DNA of 34,533 bases from Acidobacteriota bacterium (GTDB taxonomy: Bacteria; Acidobacteriota; Terriglobia; Terriglobales; Acidobacteriaceae), in the NCBI GenBank assembly GCA_019510535.1, contig JAEKKE010000084.1:1-34533 (forward strand), in the 5' to 3' direction. Both the position numbers and the translations under genes were made by a program. The notes under the pieces were generated by a model. That model made no database searches. It saw nothing but the letters and a program-made list of their open reading frames with translations, and was not told the origin of the DNA. Shown here one piece after another: positions 18,084 through 26,028 of the stretch (the first letter of the stretch is position 1; every line of letters begins with the position of its first letter).

Positions 18084-18772
18084 AAACAGCGCGAAATCGA
18101 AGTGGATCTTCGACCGGAAGAGAGTTTACGCCGGTTGAATTCACGGATGACGCGGGCTACGTAGGCACGGGTCTCCCGGTAGGGAGGAATGCCATGATAG
18201 CGATCTACCGCTCCAGGACCAGCATTGTAGGCCGCCAGCGCCATGGCCATATTGTCGTGATAACGGGTCAGCAGTGTGTCCAGGTAGGCCGAGCCTCCAT
18301 TGACGTTTTCGCCAGGGTGGAAGCTGTTGTGTACGCCAAGCTCGCGAGCAGTGCCGGGCATGAGCTGCATGAGTCCCTGCGCTCCGGCGCGAGATACTGC
18401 GGCAGGCCGGTTGTTGCTTTCGGCACGAACGACCGCGGCCAGCAGGTCAGCGTCCACCCGATGTGTCGCCTCGGCTGAGGCCAGCAACTGGTGTAGCTCA
18501 GCGGGTGTCAGCGATGTCTCGTCTTTTGCCACTATTTCTTTCAGCTCCGGTCGAATAGACGGCGCCGGAAGCTCGAAGAATTCAGCCTGAGAGATGGCTT
18601 CCTGTGGAACTTCGAGGTAGCTCTGTTCGCTGGTGTAAAGCCGTACCCGGCCGGGCTCTGCCGCTGCTTCACGGCGGACGCAGTCCAGCGTAAAGCCTGT
18701 GCGCAGCGTGATGTGCTCGGCGGCAAAGGCGGTGGCGCTGAGCAGGCAGAGAGTTAGGACGCGGACGAGCAC
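18065..18772 (-). CDS. Lytic transglycosylase (SLT domain), secreted
   Basis: Murein-cleaving enzyme of 235 residues. A signal peptide of about 18 residues (MLVRVLTLCLLSATAFA) is followed by a short beta-rich region (about 20-70) and an SLT domain about 95-213. The catalytic glutamate is E118 in VVRAESNNRPAAVS; GAQGLMQLMPGTA and MALAAYNAGPGAVDRYHGIP are further SLT motifs. The domain appears complete at EFNRRK (about 215); the last 20 or so residues look like out-of-frame translation of the adjacent UPF0104 gene. The start is GTG 18772 with TAGGCT 7 nt upstream and no Shine-Dalgarno. Confidence 0.85.
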   Translation of the reverse strand: MLVRVLTLCLLSATAFAAEHITLRTGFTLDCVRREAAAEPGRVRLYTSEQSYLEVPQEAISQAEFFELPAPSIRPELKEIVAKDETSLTPAELHQLLASAEATHRVDADLLAAVVRAESNNRPAAVSRAGAQGLMQLMPGTARELGVHNSFHPGENVNGGSAYLDTLLTRYHDNMAMALAAYNAGPGAVDRYHGIPPYRETRAYVARVIREFNRRKLSSGRRSTSISRCLCGSFA

Positions 18773-18820
18773 TTGCTTAAGCCTACCGAATTTCGCGGGA
18801 AACGTCGCTTAAGAAAGCAT

Positions 18821-18939
18821 TTAGAACGGTTTTCCCGGTTGCTTGGTATTCCGGAAAGGGCGTGCAGCAGCGTTTTCATTGCGGAAAACGCCCACAGATG
18901 CGGATGCTCTGGACGAAGTCACCGGGAAAACGCTCTTAA
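18821..18939 (-). repeat. MITE/REP-like palindromic element, family A copy 3
   Basis: Element of about 119 bp between the ZIP gene and the lytic transglycosylase gene. In plus coordinates TTAGAACGGTTTTCCCGGTT (18821-18840) is inverted at 18921-18939 (ACCGGGAAAACGCTCTTAA). The central hairpin is GCGTTTTC/GAAAACGC (18870-18891). On the minus strand its core aligns with copy 1 at 4007-4076. The TAA stop of the ZIP gene (18936-18938) lies within its end. An additional CTTAAG pair at 18776-18781 and 18809-18814 lies just outside and might extend the palindromic region. Confidence 0.7.
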
Positions 18940-19661
18940 CCGGCGAGGAGACGAAGTAAAAAGAAGATCGCGACGCCGGCAAAGAAGACAAGTGCCATGC
19001 GAATGCCAGGCTCACGGTTCACCTCGGGGACTAGGTCTGTGGCGGCCACATAGATGGTGACACCCGCAGAGACGGGCAGGCCGATGTGCACCCACGAGGG
19101 GAAGATATTGATAAGAAAGACCCCGGCCAGAGTAGCCAGACCCAACGATAGGGCAGCATTCAGCGCGGTCTTACGGGATTGCCCGCTGGCCAGCATGACC
19201 GAGGCCACGGTGAACCCCTCAGGCAGCTTGTGCAGGAAGACCGCCAGAAACACGATGTAACCCAGCCAGTTCGAGATCAGGAAGCCTGAGGCAATAGCCA
19301 CGCCGTCGAAGAGCGTGTGGACGCCGAGGCCCAGCAGCACGGAGTACGACTTGTAGCGGGCGATGAACTCGTCGTGGTGAGTCTCTTCGCCGAAGTGGAA
19401 GTGCGGGGTGATCGTGTGCTCAATCAGATGGACGCCGCAGTAGCCCACCAACACCAGCATGGGAGCCCAGGTCGGAGCCAGGTTCAGGCTTTCAGGGAGC
19501 ATCTCCAGAACGGCGGCCGCCAGCATGAAGCCCGAACCCAGAGCGACGAAATAACGCAGCGAGCGCGTTGTTGGCGAACGGCGCACGAGCAACAGGCCGC
19601 CGAGGAAGTCGGCGAGACCGGCAACAGTACCGAGAGCAAGGCTTAGGGCAAAGGCAGACAT
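18936..19661 (-). CDS. ZIP-family divalent metal transporter
   Basis: Inner-membrane metal importer of 241 residues with about eight helices, likely for zinc. The family's metal-site helices are visible: GLGVHTLFDGVAIASGF (helix 4) and FLAVFLHKLPEGFTVASVML (helix 5). A histidine-rich loop, TITPHFHFGEETHHDEF, precedes helix 4. It is third in a same-strand series after htpX and the DUF4149 gene, with an 86-bp gap in front, so it may be cotranscribed or have its own promoter. No Shine-Dalgarno is seen (a pyrimidine-rich CCCTCCTG precedes the ATG). Its stop codon lies in the end of a repeat element. Confidence 0.88.
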   Translation of the reverse strand: MSAFALSLALGTVAGLADFLGGLLLVRRSPTTRSLRYFVALGSGFMLAAAVLEMLPESLNLAPTWAPMLVLVGYCGVHLIEHTITPHFHFGEETHHDEFIARYKSYSVLLGLGVHTLFDGVAIASGFLISNWLGYIVFLAVFLHKLPEGFTVASVMLASGQSRKTALNAALSLGLATLAGVFLINIFPSWVHIGLPVSAGVTIYVAATDLVPEVNREPGIRMALVFFAGVAIFFLLRLLAG

Positions 19662-19747
19662 CAGGAGGGTTCAGTTAAATGCTTTCCATTCAATAGTCTC
19701 TCATTGGATGGGGCCGCGACGGAAAGGGTGCAGCGGTTAGAAGGGTC

Positions 19748-20266
19748 TTAAACTCTATGATCCTGCGGCAGATCTTCGCTCGCCATGGCCAACGTAACGC
19801 CAAGGGCGCAGAGCAGAACGATCTGCTCCAGGCGCGTTGAGACCTGGTGCAGACGGTCGAAGTCTGCTCTTTCGGGATTAGTGAGGGGTAGGTTTGTAAA
19901 ATCGCCGCCGACGAGCTGACGGTCATGCTCCATCAGCGGCATGACGTGGAAGCCGATATACATCGTCAGGCACAGCATCAATCCGGCAAGGCTGACGATG
20001 GCCAGCATCTGCACTCTGTTGCGGTGGCTGCGCTGATAGAGCAGAACCGTGGTCAGCAGAAGAGCAATGCCGCAGCCAAGACCGACCCAGTGCAACCGTG
20101 TAAGGCATAGGCCGACGATGATGCCGGGAATCCGTGTGTTGCCTTGCGTCATCTCCAGCACTTGCGGAGAGAAGATCGCAGGTGCGGCGATGGCGCCGAA
20201 GAAGACGATGCCGCCCATCCAGGCGACGAGCGAGAGAAGCCGGAGGGCACGAAGAAACGCAACCAT
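19748..20266 (-). CDS. DUF4149-type membrane protein
   Basis: Membrane protein of 172 residues with four predicted helices: about 7-27, 54-76, 84-108 and 146-162. The pattern of an N-terminal WMGGIVFFG helix, a RLHWVGLG helix, MYIGFHVMPLM and the late FDRLHQVSTRLE segment resembles the TMEM205/DUF4149 family, for which I know no defined activity. The gene is 40 bp downstream of htpX on the same strand and 86 bp before the ZIP gene. Confidence 0.65.
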   Translation of the reverse strand: MVAFLRALRLLSLVAWMGGIVFFGAIAAPAIFSPQVLEMTQGNTRIPGIIVGLCLTRLHWVGLGCGIALLLTTVLLYQRSHRNRVQMLAIVSLAGLMLCLTMYIGFHVMPLMEHDRQLVGGDFTNLPLTNPERADFDRLHQVSTRLEQIVLLCALGVTLAMASEDLPQDHRV

Positions 20267-20306
20267 GCTTCAAGTGTCGTCGCAGCAGCCTATTGGAGCA
20301 AGTTAG

Positions 20307-21161
20307 TTAAATCCGCTCGCGGCCGATGAGGCGCTCCACGCGCTTTTCCATCGGCGGATGTGTGCTGAAGAGGCCGGCCAGATCGCTGGCGCGCAGGCGC
20401 GGCGCAGAGATGAACAGATGTGCGGTCGACGGTGTCGCGTCCATCGGCAGGCGACGGGAGTATGCATCGATCTTCTGCAGCGCGCGTGCCAGGGCATGCG
20501 GGTTTCCCGTCAGCTCTGCTCCGGAGGCATCCGCGGCATACTCCCGCGAACGCGAGACCGCAAGCTGGATCAGGGTGGCTGCGATGGGCGCAAGAATCAG
20601 CATCAGAAGCGCACCGATGCCACCGCCGCCGCGCTCACGACCGTCCCGGTCGCCATAGCCGCCAAAGATCATGGCAAAGCGGCCCATCTGCGCCAGCAAG
20701 GTAATAGCTCCGGCGATGGTGGCGGCAATCGAGCTGGTCAGGATATCGCGGTTCCGCACATGGCCGAGCTCGTGCGCGAGTACGCCCTCCAGCTCCTCAT
20801 CGTCCAGCAGATCCAGAATGCCCGCGGTTACGGCGACAGAGGCGTGCTTGGGATTACGCCCGGTTGCGAAGGCATTGGGAGATTCGGTAGGGAGCAAATA
20901 GATCTTCGGCACAGGCAGACCTTGCTTGTAAGCAAGCTGCTCCACGATGGAATACACACGGGGAAGCTGTTCCTGGGTCGCCGGCTGCGCACGGTACATC
21001 GCCAGGGCGATCTTATCCGAGAAGAAATAGCTGACGAAGTTCATGACGGCGGCCAGCAGAAATGCCAACACCATGCCATTCTGTCCGCCGAAGTACCCTC
21101 CCACGAACATCATCAGCAGGGTCAGGGATGTGAGCAGCATGGCAGTTTTTAACGTGTTCAT
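20307..21161 (-). CDS. htpX: Membrane zinc metalloprotease HtpX
   Basis: M48-family protease of 284 residues involved in membrane-protein quality control. Two N-terminal helices (about 6-24 and 28-47) are followed by the catalytic domain with HELGH (H130, E131, H134) and a third-ligand glutamate in [15 protein letters not shown]. Two further hydrophobic segments lie about 143-165 and 180-200. A glycine/arginine-rich loop, [14 protein letters not shown], separates them. The C-terminal [13 protein letters not shown] is typical of HtpX. AAGGA lies about 13 nt before the ATG. It heads a possible minus-strand unit with the DUF4149 and ZIP genes. Confidence 0.93.
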   Translation of the reverse strand: MNTLKTAMLLTSLTLLMMFVGGYFGGQNGMVLAFLLAAVMNFVSYFFSDKIALAMYRAQPATQEQLPRVYSIVEQLAYKQGLPVPKIYLLPTESPNAFATGRNPKHASVAVTAGILDLLDDEELEGVLAHELGHVRNRDILTSSIAATIAGAITLLAQMGRFAMIFGGYGDRDGRERGGGGIGALLMLILAPIAATLIQLAVSRSREYAADASGAELTGNPHALARALQKIDAYSRRLPMDATPSTAHLFISAPRLRASDLAGLFSTHPPMEKRVERLIGRERI

Positions 21162-21233
21162 GGCGGTTCTCGTCCTTCTTCCTATTAGACGTGGTGGGAT
21201 CGGCAGACGATGCGGGGGCAGTCACCCGGCGTT

Positions 21234-21261
21234 CATACGCCAGTGATATACCAGGCGTATG
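21234..21261 (+). promoter_or_regulatory. Inverted repeat across the phosphoesterase start codon
   Basis: CATACGCC (21234-21241) and GGCGTATG (21254-21261) are perfect 8-bp inverted repeats separated by 12 nt, and the right arm contains the start codon of the phosphoesterase. GATATA lies in the loop. It could be an operator over a promoter with a very short leader, or an RNA hairpin masking the start. Confidence 0.4.
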
Positions 21262-22278
21262 GAAAACCTGCACCTCGATCGTCGCCGCTTCCTGCGGCAG
21301 AGTTTTGCGTTCAGCGCTACAGCACTGTGGGCTTCGCGCCATGGCCTGGCCAAGATGATGCCGAAGGATCCGGCAGCAGCCGAGCTGCTGATGCTGGGGG
21401 ACTGGGGATATCTGAATCCTGCTGCACAGCAGGTCGTCGCCAAGGGGATGGCCGATTACACGCTTCGCGAAAAGCTGAAGCCGCAGGCGCTGCTGATGCT
21501 GGGTGACAACTGGTACGAAGCCCTGGAGGGTGGTGTGGACTCCGAGCGCTGGAAGACCGGCTTTGAAGAGATGTATCCGAAGAACGTCTTTGATTGCACC
21601 GCATACGCTGTGCTGGGCAACCATGACTACCAGTACTTTCCGAAGAGCAAGGTCGATGCAGAGCTGGAGTATGCTCGCCGCGGTCACAGCCGCTGGACCA
21701 TGCCGGCAAAGTGGTACACCTTCGAGTTCCCGAAGAAGAATCCGCTGATCACCTTCATCGCCCTCGACAGCAACATGCCGCATCCGATTGCTCCGCGGAA
21801 GGACGGCAAGCCGACGATCGATTTTACGCTCACGGAAGAGGAACGCATCGCACAGCTCGCATGGCTTGAGGCGGAGCTGCAGAAGCCACGCAAAACTCCG
21901 TTTACGGTCGTAATCGCGCACCATCCCGTCTTCTCCGATGGGCCTCACGGTGACCACAAGCTACTGATTCGCGACTGGGATCCACTCTTCCGCAAGTATG
22001 GTGTGCATGCGTATCTGGCCGGGCATGACCACGACCTGCAGCATCTGGAGTTCGAAGGTCATCCGACGACTTACTTCCTCTCAGGAGGCGGTGGCGCGGA
22101 CCTGTATGACCTCAAGGTCGATCCCACGGTGCGCGGACCGTACGCACACAAGGTCTACGGCTTCAGCCGCCTCTCGGTCACACCAAAGAAGCTGACGCTG
22201 CAGCACCTGGACGGTGATGGCCGCCTGCTGCACGCCATCGAGAAAACGCCGGAAGGGAAGCTTACGGTTCTGAGCTAA
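21259..22278 (+). CDS. Tat-exported metallophosphoesterase (purple acid phosphatase-like)
   Basis: Calcineurin-like phosphoesterase of 339 residues, probably a periplasmic acid phosphatase. The N-terminus has a Tat-type motif (RRRFLRQ, residues 8-14) before a weakly hydrophobic stretch to about residue 31. Metal-binding motifs are in order: LMLGDWGY (D48), LGDNWYE (D83, N84), LGNHDYQYF (N121, H122), VVIAHHPVFSDGPHGDHK (about 219-235) and LAGHDHDLQHL. The tyrosines near the first motifs fit tartrate-resistant/purple acid phosphatases, whose iron ligands include a tyrosine. It stands alone on the plus strand, divergent from htpX, with a strong hairpin terminator after it. Confidence 0.85.
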   Translation: MENLHLDRRRFLRQSFAFSATALWASRHGLAKMMPKDPAAAELLMLGDWGYLNPAAQQVVAKGMADYTLREKLKPQALLMLGDNWYEALEGGVDSERWKTGFEEMYPKNVFDCTAYAVLGNHDYQYFPKSKVDAELEYARRGHSRWTMPAKWYTFEFPKKNPLITFIALDSNMPHPIAPRKDGKPTIDFTLTEEERIAQLAWLEAELQKPRKTPFTVVIAHHPVFSDGPHGDHKLLIRDWDPLFRKYGVHAYLAGHDHDLQHLEFEGHPTTYFLSGGGGADLYDLKVDPTVRGPYAHKVYGFSRLSVTPKKLTLQHLDGDGRLLHAIEKTPEGKLTVLS

Positions 22279-22295
22279 GCCAAGAGCCACGAAAC

Positions 22296-22325
22296 ACTTG
22301 AGGCTGCCTTTAGGCAGCCTCAAGT
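22296..22325. terminator. Bidirectional hairpin terminator
   Basis: ACTTGAGGCTGCCT and AGGCAGCCTCAAGT are perfect 14-base complements separated by TT, with TATTT downstream on the plus strand. It lies between the convergent phosphoesterase and the 422-residue membrane protein and can serve both. Confidence 0.8.
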
Positions 22326-22328
22326 TAT

Positions 22329-23597
22329 TTACGACCGGTTGATCGCGCGTTTGAGTACGACTTCTAACGCGGCCTTCTGTTCCGTGTATTCCGCCTCGGT
22401 CAGCTTTCCGGTTGCGCGATCCGTTTCCAGGGCGAAGAGCTCGTCCTTGAGGGTCTGCAACATGGAAGGAGCGGAAGGTGCAGCCGGTGCGGTTGGCACA
22501 GTTCCTGCCGTTGCAGCAGCGGGCTGCGCGGGCTTGCCGCTGAGGAAGAAGCCTGCTGCAACTGCGAGCAACAGCGCCAGACCGCTCAAAATCCACCACT
22601 TGTACTTAGTCAACGGATCGGGTGTATCGATCGGAGTTCCAAGTCCACCACCTGGCTTGGTATCGGTCGCTGCCGATCCGCCTGGTGCTGCTGCCTGGCT
22701 GTCGCCGCCACCCGCTGCTGGCTGACCATCAGCGCTTGTCTGTGCAGCATCGCGCGGCAGTTGGCCGGCACCGGAGACCGTGAATCCAAGCTTGGCGCCG
22801 GGAGCGATGTCACGCGCCACATAGGTCTGCGCGTTCAGCTCCTCGACAAGGTTGTACTGTGCTCCCCCGGCTGCCTCGAACTTGAAGGTCTTGGGCATCA
22901 TCAGAGCAATGGTGCCTGTCTTCATCGTCGGGCGTGGTCCGAGTGTCAGCGTTCCGCTGTACGGAAGTTCATAGGAGACCTGGAAGCGCGTCTCACCGGG
23001 ACGGATGGGGAAGACGAAGGCGTAGTGGCCCTTTTCTTCCAGAGGCATCGGCGCCGACTGTACCGGCATACCGCCCGGTCCAAGCGCGGCAGAGCCCGAG
23101 ATGGTGGCGTCGGCCGGCAGCCAGAAATCAAAGGGGCGATCAGAGTACTGCGTCTTCTTTGGGTTGGAGTCATTCTTCACAAAGAAGTTCTCGACGATAC
23201 GCATCCGCTTTCCGCTCTCGTCTGTCTGCAAACGCATCACGTCAGCCTCCCACTCGATGCCGCTTACCTTGGGAGCGCTGTCGAAGACCTCCACCTCAAC
23301 GGACTCGGTTCCCGGAGGCGCGGGCCGGAAGTACGGCGTTTTGTCATGCGTGACGCGCACCAGATGAATGCCGGCATCCGGCACCTGAAGCGTGAATTTG
23401 CCTTTGGCGTCGGTGGTGGTCTTAGTGGACTCCTGCATGCCCTGCTGCAACCGGATCAGCGTTACCTCGTCGCCGGCGGAAGGCTTATTGCGCGTCGAGT
23501 TCATGACGGTGCCGGTGATGGTGCCCTGCGCGGCAGCAATGGCAGGGATCGCGAAGAGAAGGGAAGCGCACAGGCGCTGAAACTTAGAGGAAGTCAC
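22329..23597 (-). CDS. Membrane-anchored protein: carboxypeptidase-regulatory-like fold, helix, CcmI-like helical tail
   Basis: Protein of 422 residues without a named family that I recognise. A signal peptide (to about AIAAAQG) is followed by a carboxypeptidase-regulatory-like beta domain about 25-110 (GTITGTVMNSTRNKPSAG, DAKGKFTLQVPDAGIHLVRV) and a second beta-rich region about 110-275. A Gly/Ala/Pro-rich low-complexity linker comes next (about 285-325), then a membrane helix about 334-352, another Ala/Pro linker, and a charged C-terminal helical hairpin. The tail LKDELFALETDRATGKLTEAEY resembles the segment YENLRDLNFEYKAGKYPEEDY of the CcmI-like protein at 26749. The start is GTG 23597. 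It lies downstream of the acylase on the same strand. A role in cytochrome maturation or envelope assembly is inference. Confidence 0.7.
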   Translation of the reverse strand: MTSSKFQRLCASLLFAIPAIAAAQGTITGTVMNSTRNKPSAGDEVTLIRLQQGMQESTKTTTDAKGKFTLQVPDAGIHLVRVTHDKTPYFRPAPPGTESVEVEVFDSAPKVSGIEWEADVMRLQTDESGKRMRIVENFFVKNDSNPKKTQYSDRPFDFWLPADATISGSAALGPGGMPVQSAPMPLEEKGHYAFVFPIRPGETRFQVSYELPYSGTLTLGPRPTMKTGTIALMMPKTFKFEAAGGAQYNLVEELNAQTYVARDIAPGAKLGFTVSGAGQLPRDAAQTSADGQPAAGGGDSQAAAPGGSAATDTKPGGGLGTPIDTPDPLTKYKWWILSGLALLLAVAAGFFLSGKPAQPAAATAGTVPTAPAAPSAPSMLQTLKDELFALETDRATGKLTEAEYTEQKAALEVVLKRAINRS

Positions 23598-23617
23598 CTC
23601 TTCAGGATAAAACGGAC

Positions 23618-23652
23618 GGCCCCGGCTGCACGGTATTCGTACAGCCGGGACC
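23618..23652 (-). terminator. Hairpin terminator after the acylase gene
   Basis: On the minus strand GGTCCCGGCTG and CAGCCGGGGCC form an 11-bp stem (one G-T pair) with a 13-nt loop, followed by GTCCGTTTTATCC. It lies 18 bp after the acylase stop and just before the next minus-strand gene. Confidence 0.6.
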
Positions 23653-23669
23653 TAAAACACACGTTAGAT

Positions 23670-25934
23670 CTATTGCAGGGCGTCTCGTTTTTCCAGGTTG
23701 CCTTCCACTTCCTTACGGCTGAGCCACAGATCGCGCCACTGTTTGTCGCGCATCAGCGGAAGCTGGTCCGTGTGATGCTTGCACCCCGGCTGTGAGCAGT
23801 TGCCATAGCTGACCAGCACCTTGGCATGCGGTACTTTGGTGAACTCCACCGCCATGGTGATGGTGTCGCCGTGCACTGGTGTCTTGATTCCATTGGCAAT
23901 CGGCCCGAAGGTGACCACACGGAAGATTCCCAGGTTGCCGTAGCCTCCGTTGCCCGGAAAGTCCACCCCGTCGATCGGCGCGCCACGTTCCGCTGTAGTG
24001 TTGCCGTCGGACTGTCCATTGATCTGGAAGCGCATGACCTCGCCCCAGGGACGATCGATCGCGCCATAGGTCTTGACGGTCTCGTCGATAGCCTCGTCCA
24101 GCAACTGCACGGCGTACTTCGGGTCCTTCAGGCCGCGCGGCGTGGTCAACGGTTCCTCCAGCTTGTAGGGAACGGCAAAGTTGCGCGAGCCGGAGGCAGT
24201 GGAGATGGTCAACTGCGCGTTGGTGAACTTCTGCGCCCAGACGTAGAAGAGCAGGGCTCCCCGCGAATTGGCTTCGGCGTTGCGGTCCCAGCTCTTCAGC
24301 AGATCAGCAGCCTTCTTCGTGCCGTCACTGCCGAACTGGTTGACGGCCTCCAAAAGCTCGGGCAGCATGCGGTCGGCAAGCTCCATGTGGGTCGAGAGCT
24401 TCTTGGCGGTCAGCGCCTCGAAGTTGATCTTCTTGTCCTCCGAAAGCATGCGCAAACCGCGGTCGGAACGGAAGTGCGGGAACTTCGGAGCGACGTAGGC
24501 GGGATACTCCGCCGGATCTAACATCGTCGGCCAGCCCGCATCCCACGGCGGCTGGTTGGAGTTCTGCACATAGCCGGACGGCGGATCAATCAGCTTTGGC
24601 AGCTTCTCATAGGGCAGGTATTCGTTCCACAGATACTTCGATTCGTCGCCGGGAACCACGCCGCCCCAGAAGGCATAGTCACCCTCGCTGCGCTTTGGCA
24701 GGGTGGAGGCAAAGAAGTACATGATGTGCCCATCGCGGTCAGCGTACATCACGTTATACATGGGCAGTTGCAGGCGCTTGAGTTGTGCTTCGTACTCGGC
24801 AAAGGTATGGGCCGTGTCCATGTGCCAGTACTGATCCAGCATCTGCGGCTTATCGAGACCGGCGACGCGTAGAGCGATAGGTGATCCATTGTCAGTTCGA
24901 ACGATGGGACCGTGGACAGTGGACTTAATGGTGAGCTCCTGCTCTTTGGTGCTGCCATCCGGCTGCAGGACCTTCAACATATGTGTCTCCACCTTGAAGG
25001 GAAGCACCTTGCTGTCGAAGAGATAGCCGTCGTCCTTGAGAACAATTTTGTAGAGGTCGGCGCCGTCGTTGGTATTCACTGTGTTGGTGATGGCGTTGTA
25101 GGGAGAGAAGCTGAAGCGCAGGACTGGCAGGCCGATCTGTGTGGCGCCTGAGAGATCAATGCCCGGTGCTGTGAGCTGCACCTGGAAGTAGCTCTGCTCG
25201 CCTGCCCAGGCCAAATGCGGATTCATCAGCAACATGGCTTTGCCACTGGCGGAGTGCGATGGCCCGATGGCCCAGCCGTTGGAGCCGTCTTCCATGTCCA
25301 TATTCGGAGCAGCGGGATCATCATCCGCAAACGGCGCCATGCGAGGATCCAACGCGGCATCGGATGTGCCTGCATTGCGCGTCGGGAACATCAGACGCTG
25401 ACCCGCCACGAAGGTGAAGTTCACGAACTTCTCTTCATGCGTGATGATGTCCAGCGTCGTTACGGGCAGGACACGTTTGGCTTCCACGCTCAGCATGTCG
25501 CCGTGGGCGGCAGCATAGGCATTGATACCGGCAGCAAAAGCGTCCAGGTATTTGCGGAACTCAGGCGTCTGCGCCGCCAGCCACTCCTCGCCGCGCTGCG
25601 GAATCCCGTTGGTCCACACCCAGGTGTCGTTGTTGAGGTTATTCGCTGCCGGGCTGATCGGGTTTCCTTTCGGCCCCCAGTACTCTGCGGCCCTACCCCG
25701 TGAGTTGCCATAGACCGTAAGCAGCAGATTGCCGTGAGCTGCCGTCTGCGCCCATCCATAGGCGTAGAACATGTCTGCGACAGACTTCGCATAGATGTGC
25801 GGAACACCCCATGTATCCCAAAGGATCTCGGTGCCCTTCTGCGGGGTGTACTTCGGCGGCTCATGGCCGGCCGCCAGCAGGGGAGAGGAGAGAAGCGAAG
25901 ACACGACCAGCAAAGCGGTGCGGCGCAGACTCAC
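23670..25934 (-). CDS. Penicillin acylase-family N-terminal nucleophile hydrolase, secreted
   Basis: Periplasmic or secreted amide hydrolase of 754 residues that hydrolyses N-acyl bonds. A signal peptide of about 22 residues is followed by the alpha-chain region (TEILWDTWGVPHIYAKSVADMFYAYGWAQ, a family hallmark). The autocleavage site is at G217-S218 in EDGSNGWAIG; Ser218 becomes the N-terminal nucleophile of the beta chain. LLMNPHLAW, STVHGPIV and YVQNSNQPPW are further family motifs, and the length matches the precursor. The start is GTG 25934 with AGGAG 7 nt upstream. Substrates of the family include penicillins, aculeacin and acyl-homoserine lactones; sequence alone does not decide. A terminator hairpin follows at 23618-23652. 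Confidence 0.88.
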   Translation of the reverse strand: MSLRRTALLVVSSLLSSPLLAAGHEPPKYTPQKGTEILWDTWGVPHIYAKSVADMFYAYGWAQTAAHGNLLLTVYGNSRGRAAEYWGPKGNPISPAANNLNNDTWVWTNGIPQRGEEWLAAQTPEFRKYLDAFAAGINAYAAAHGDMLSVEAKRVLPVTTLDIITHEEKFVNFTFVAGQRLMFPTRNAGTSDAALDPRMAPFADDDPAAPNMDMEDGSNGWAIGPSHSASGKAMLLMNPHLAWAGEQSYFQVQLTAPGIDLSGATQIGLPVLRFSFSPYNAITNTVNTNDGADLYKIVLKDDGYLFDSKVLPFKVETHMLKVLQPDGSTKEQELTIKSTVHGPIVRTDNGSPIALRVAGLDKPQMLDQYWHMDTAHTFAEYEAQLKRLQLPMYNVMYADRDGHIMYFFASTLPKRSEGDYAFWGGVVPGDESKYLWNEYLPYEKLPKLIDPPSGYVQNSNQPPWDAGWPTMLDPAEYPAYVAPKFPHFRSDRGLRMLSEDKKINFEALTAKKLSTHMELADRMLPELLEAVNQFGSDGTKKAADLLKSWDRNAEANSRGALLFYVWAQKFTNAQLTISTASGSRNFAVPYKLEEPLTTPRGLKDPKYAVQLLDEAIDETVKTYGAIDRPWGEVMRFQINGQSDGNTTAERGAPIDGVDFPGNGGYGNLGIFRVVTFGPIANGIKTPVHGDTITMAVEFTKVPHAKVLVSYGNCSQPGCKHHTDQLPLMRDKQWRDLWLSRKEVEGNLEKRDALQ

Positions 25935-26028
25935 AGCAGGACTCCTGGATGGATTGTTCGGCTTTAAAAGGAATGTAACATTCGAGCGAAGCTCGAACCC
26001 TGATTCAATTCTTCAATCATTCAGTTCT

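Noticed and set aside
22761-23795. Plus-strand frame (344 codons) antisense to the 422-residue membrane protein
   Set aside because: It crosses a terminator hairpin and runs into the 3' end of the acylase gene, and shows no family motif.
25981-25997. Hairpin TTCGAGC-GAA-GCTCGAA between the VOC and acylase genes as a terminator
   Set aside because: The 7-bp stem is short and is not followed by a T tract in the minus direction; it may be chance.
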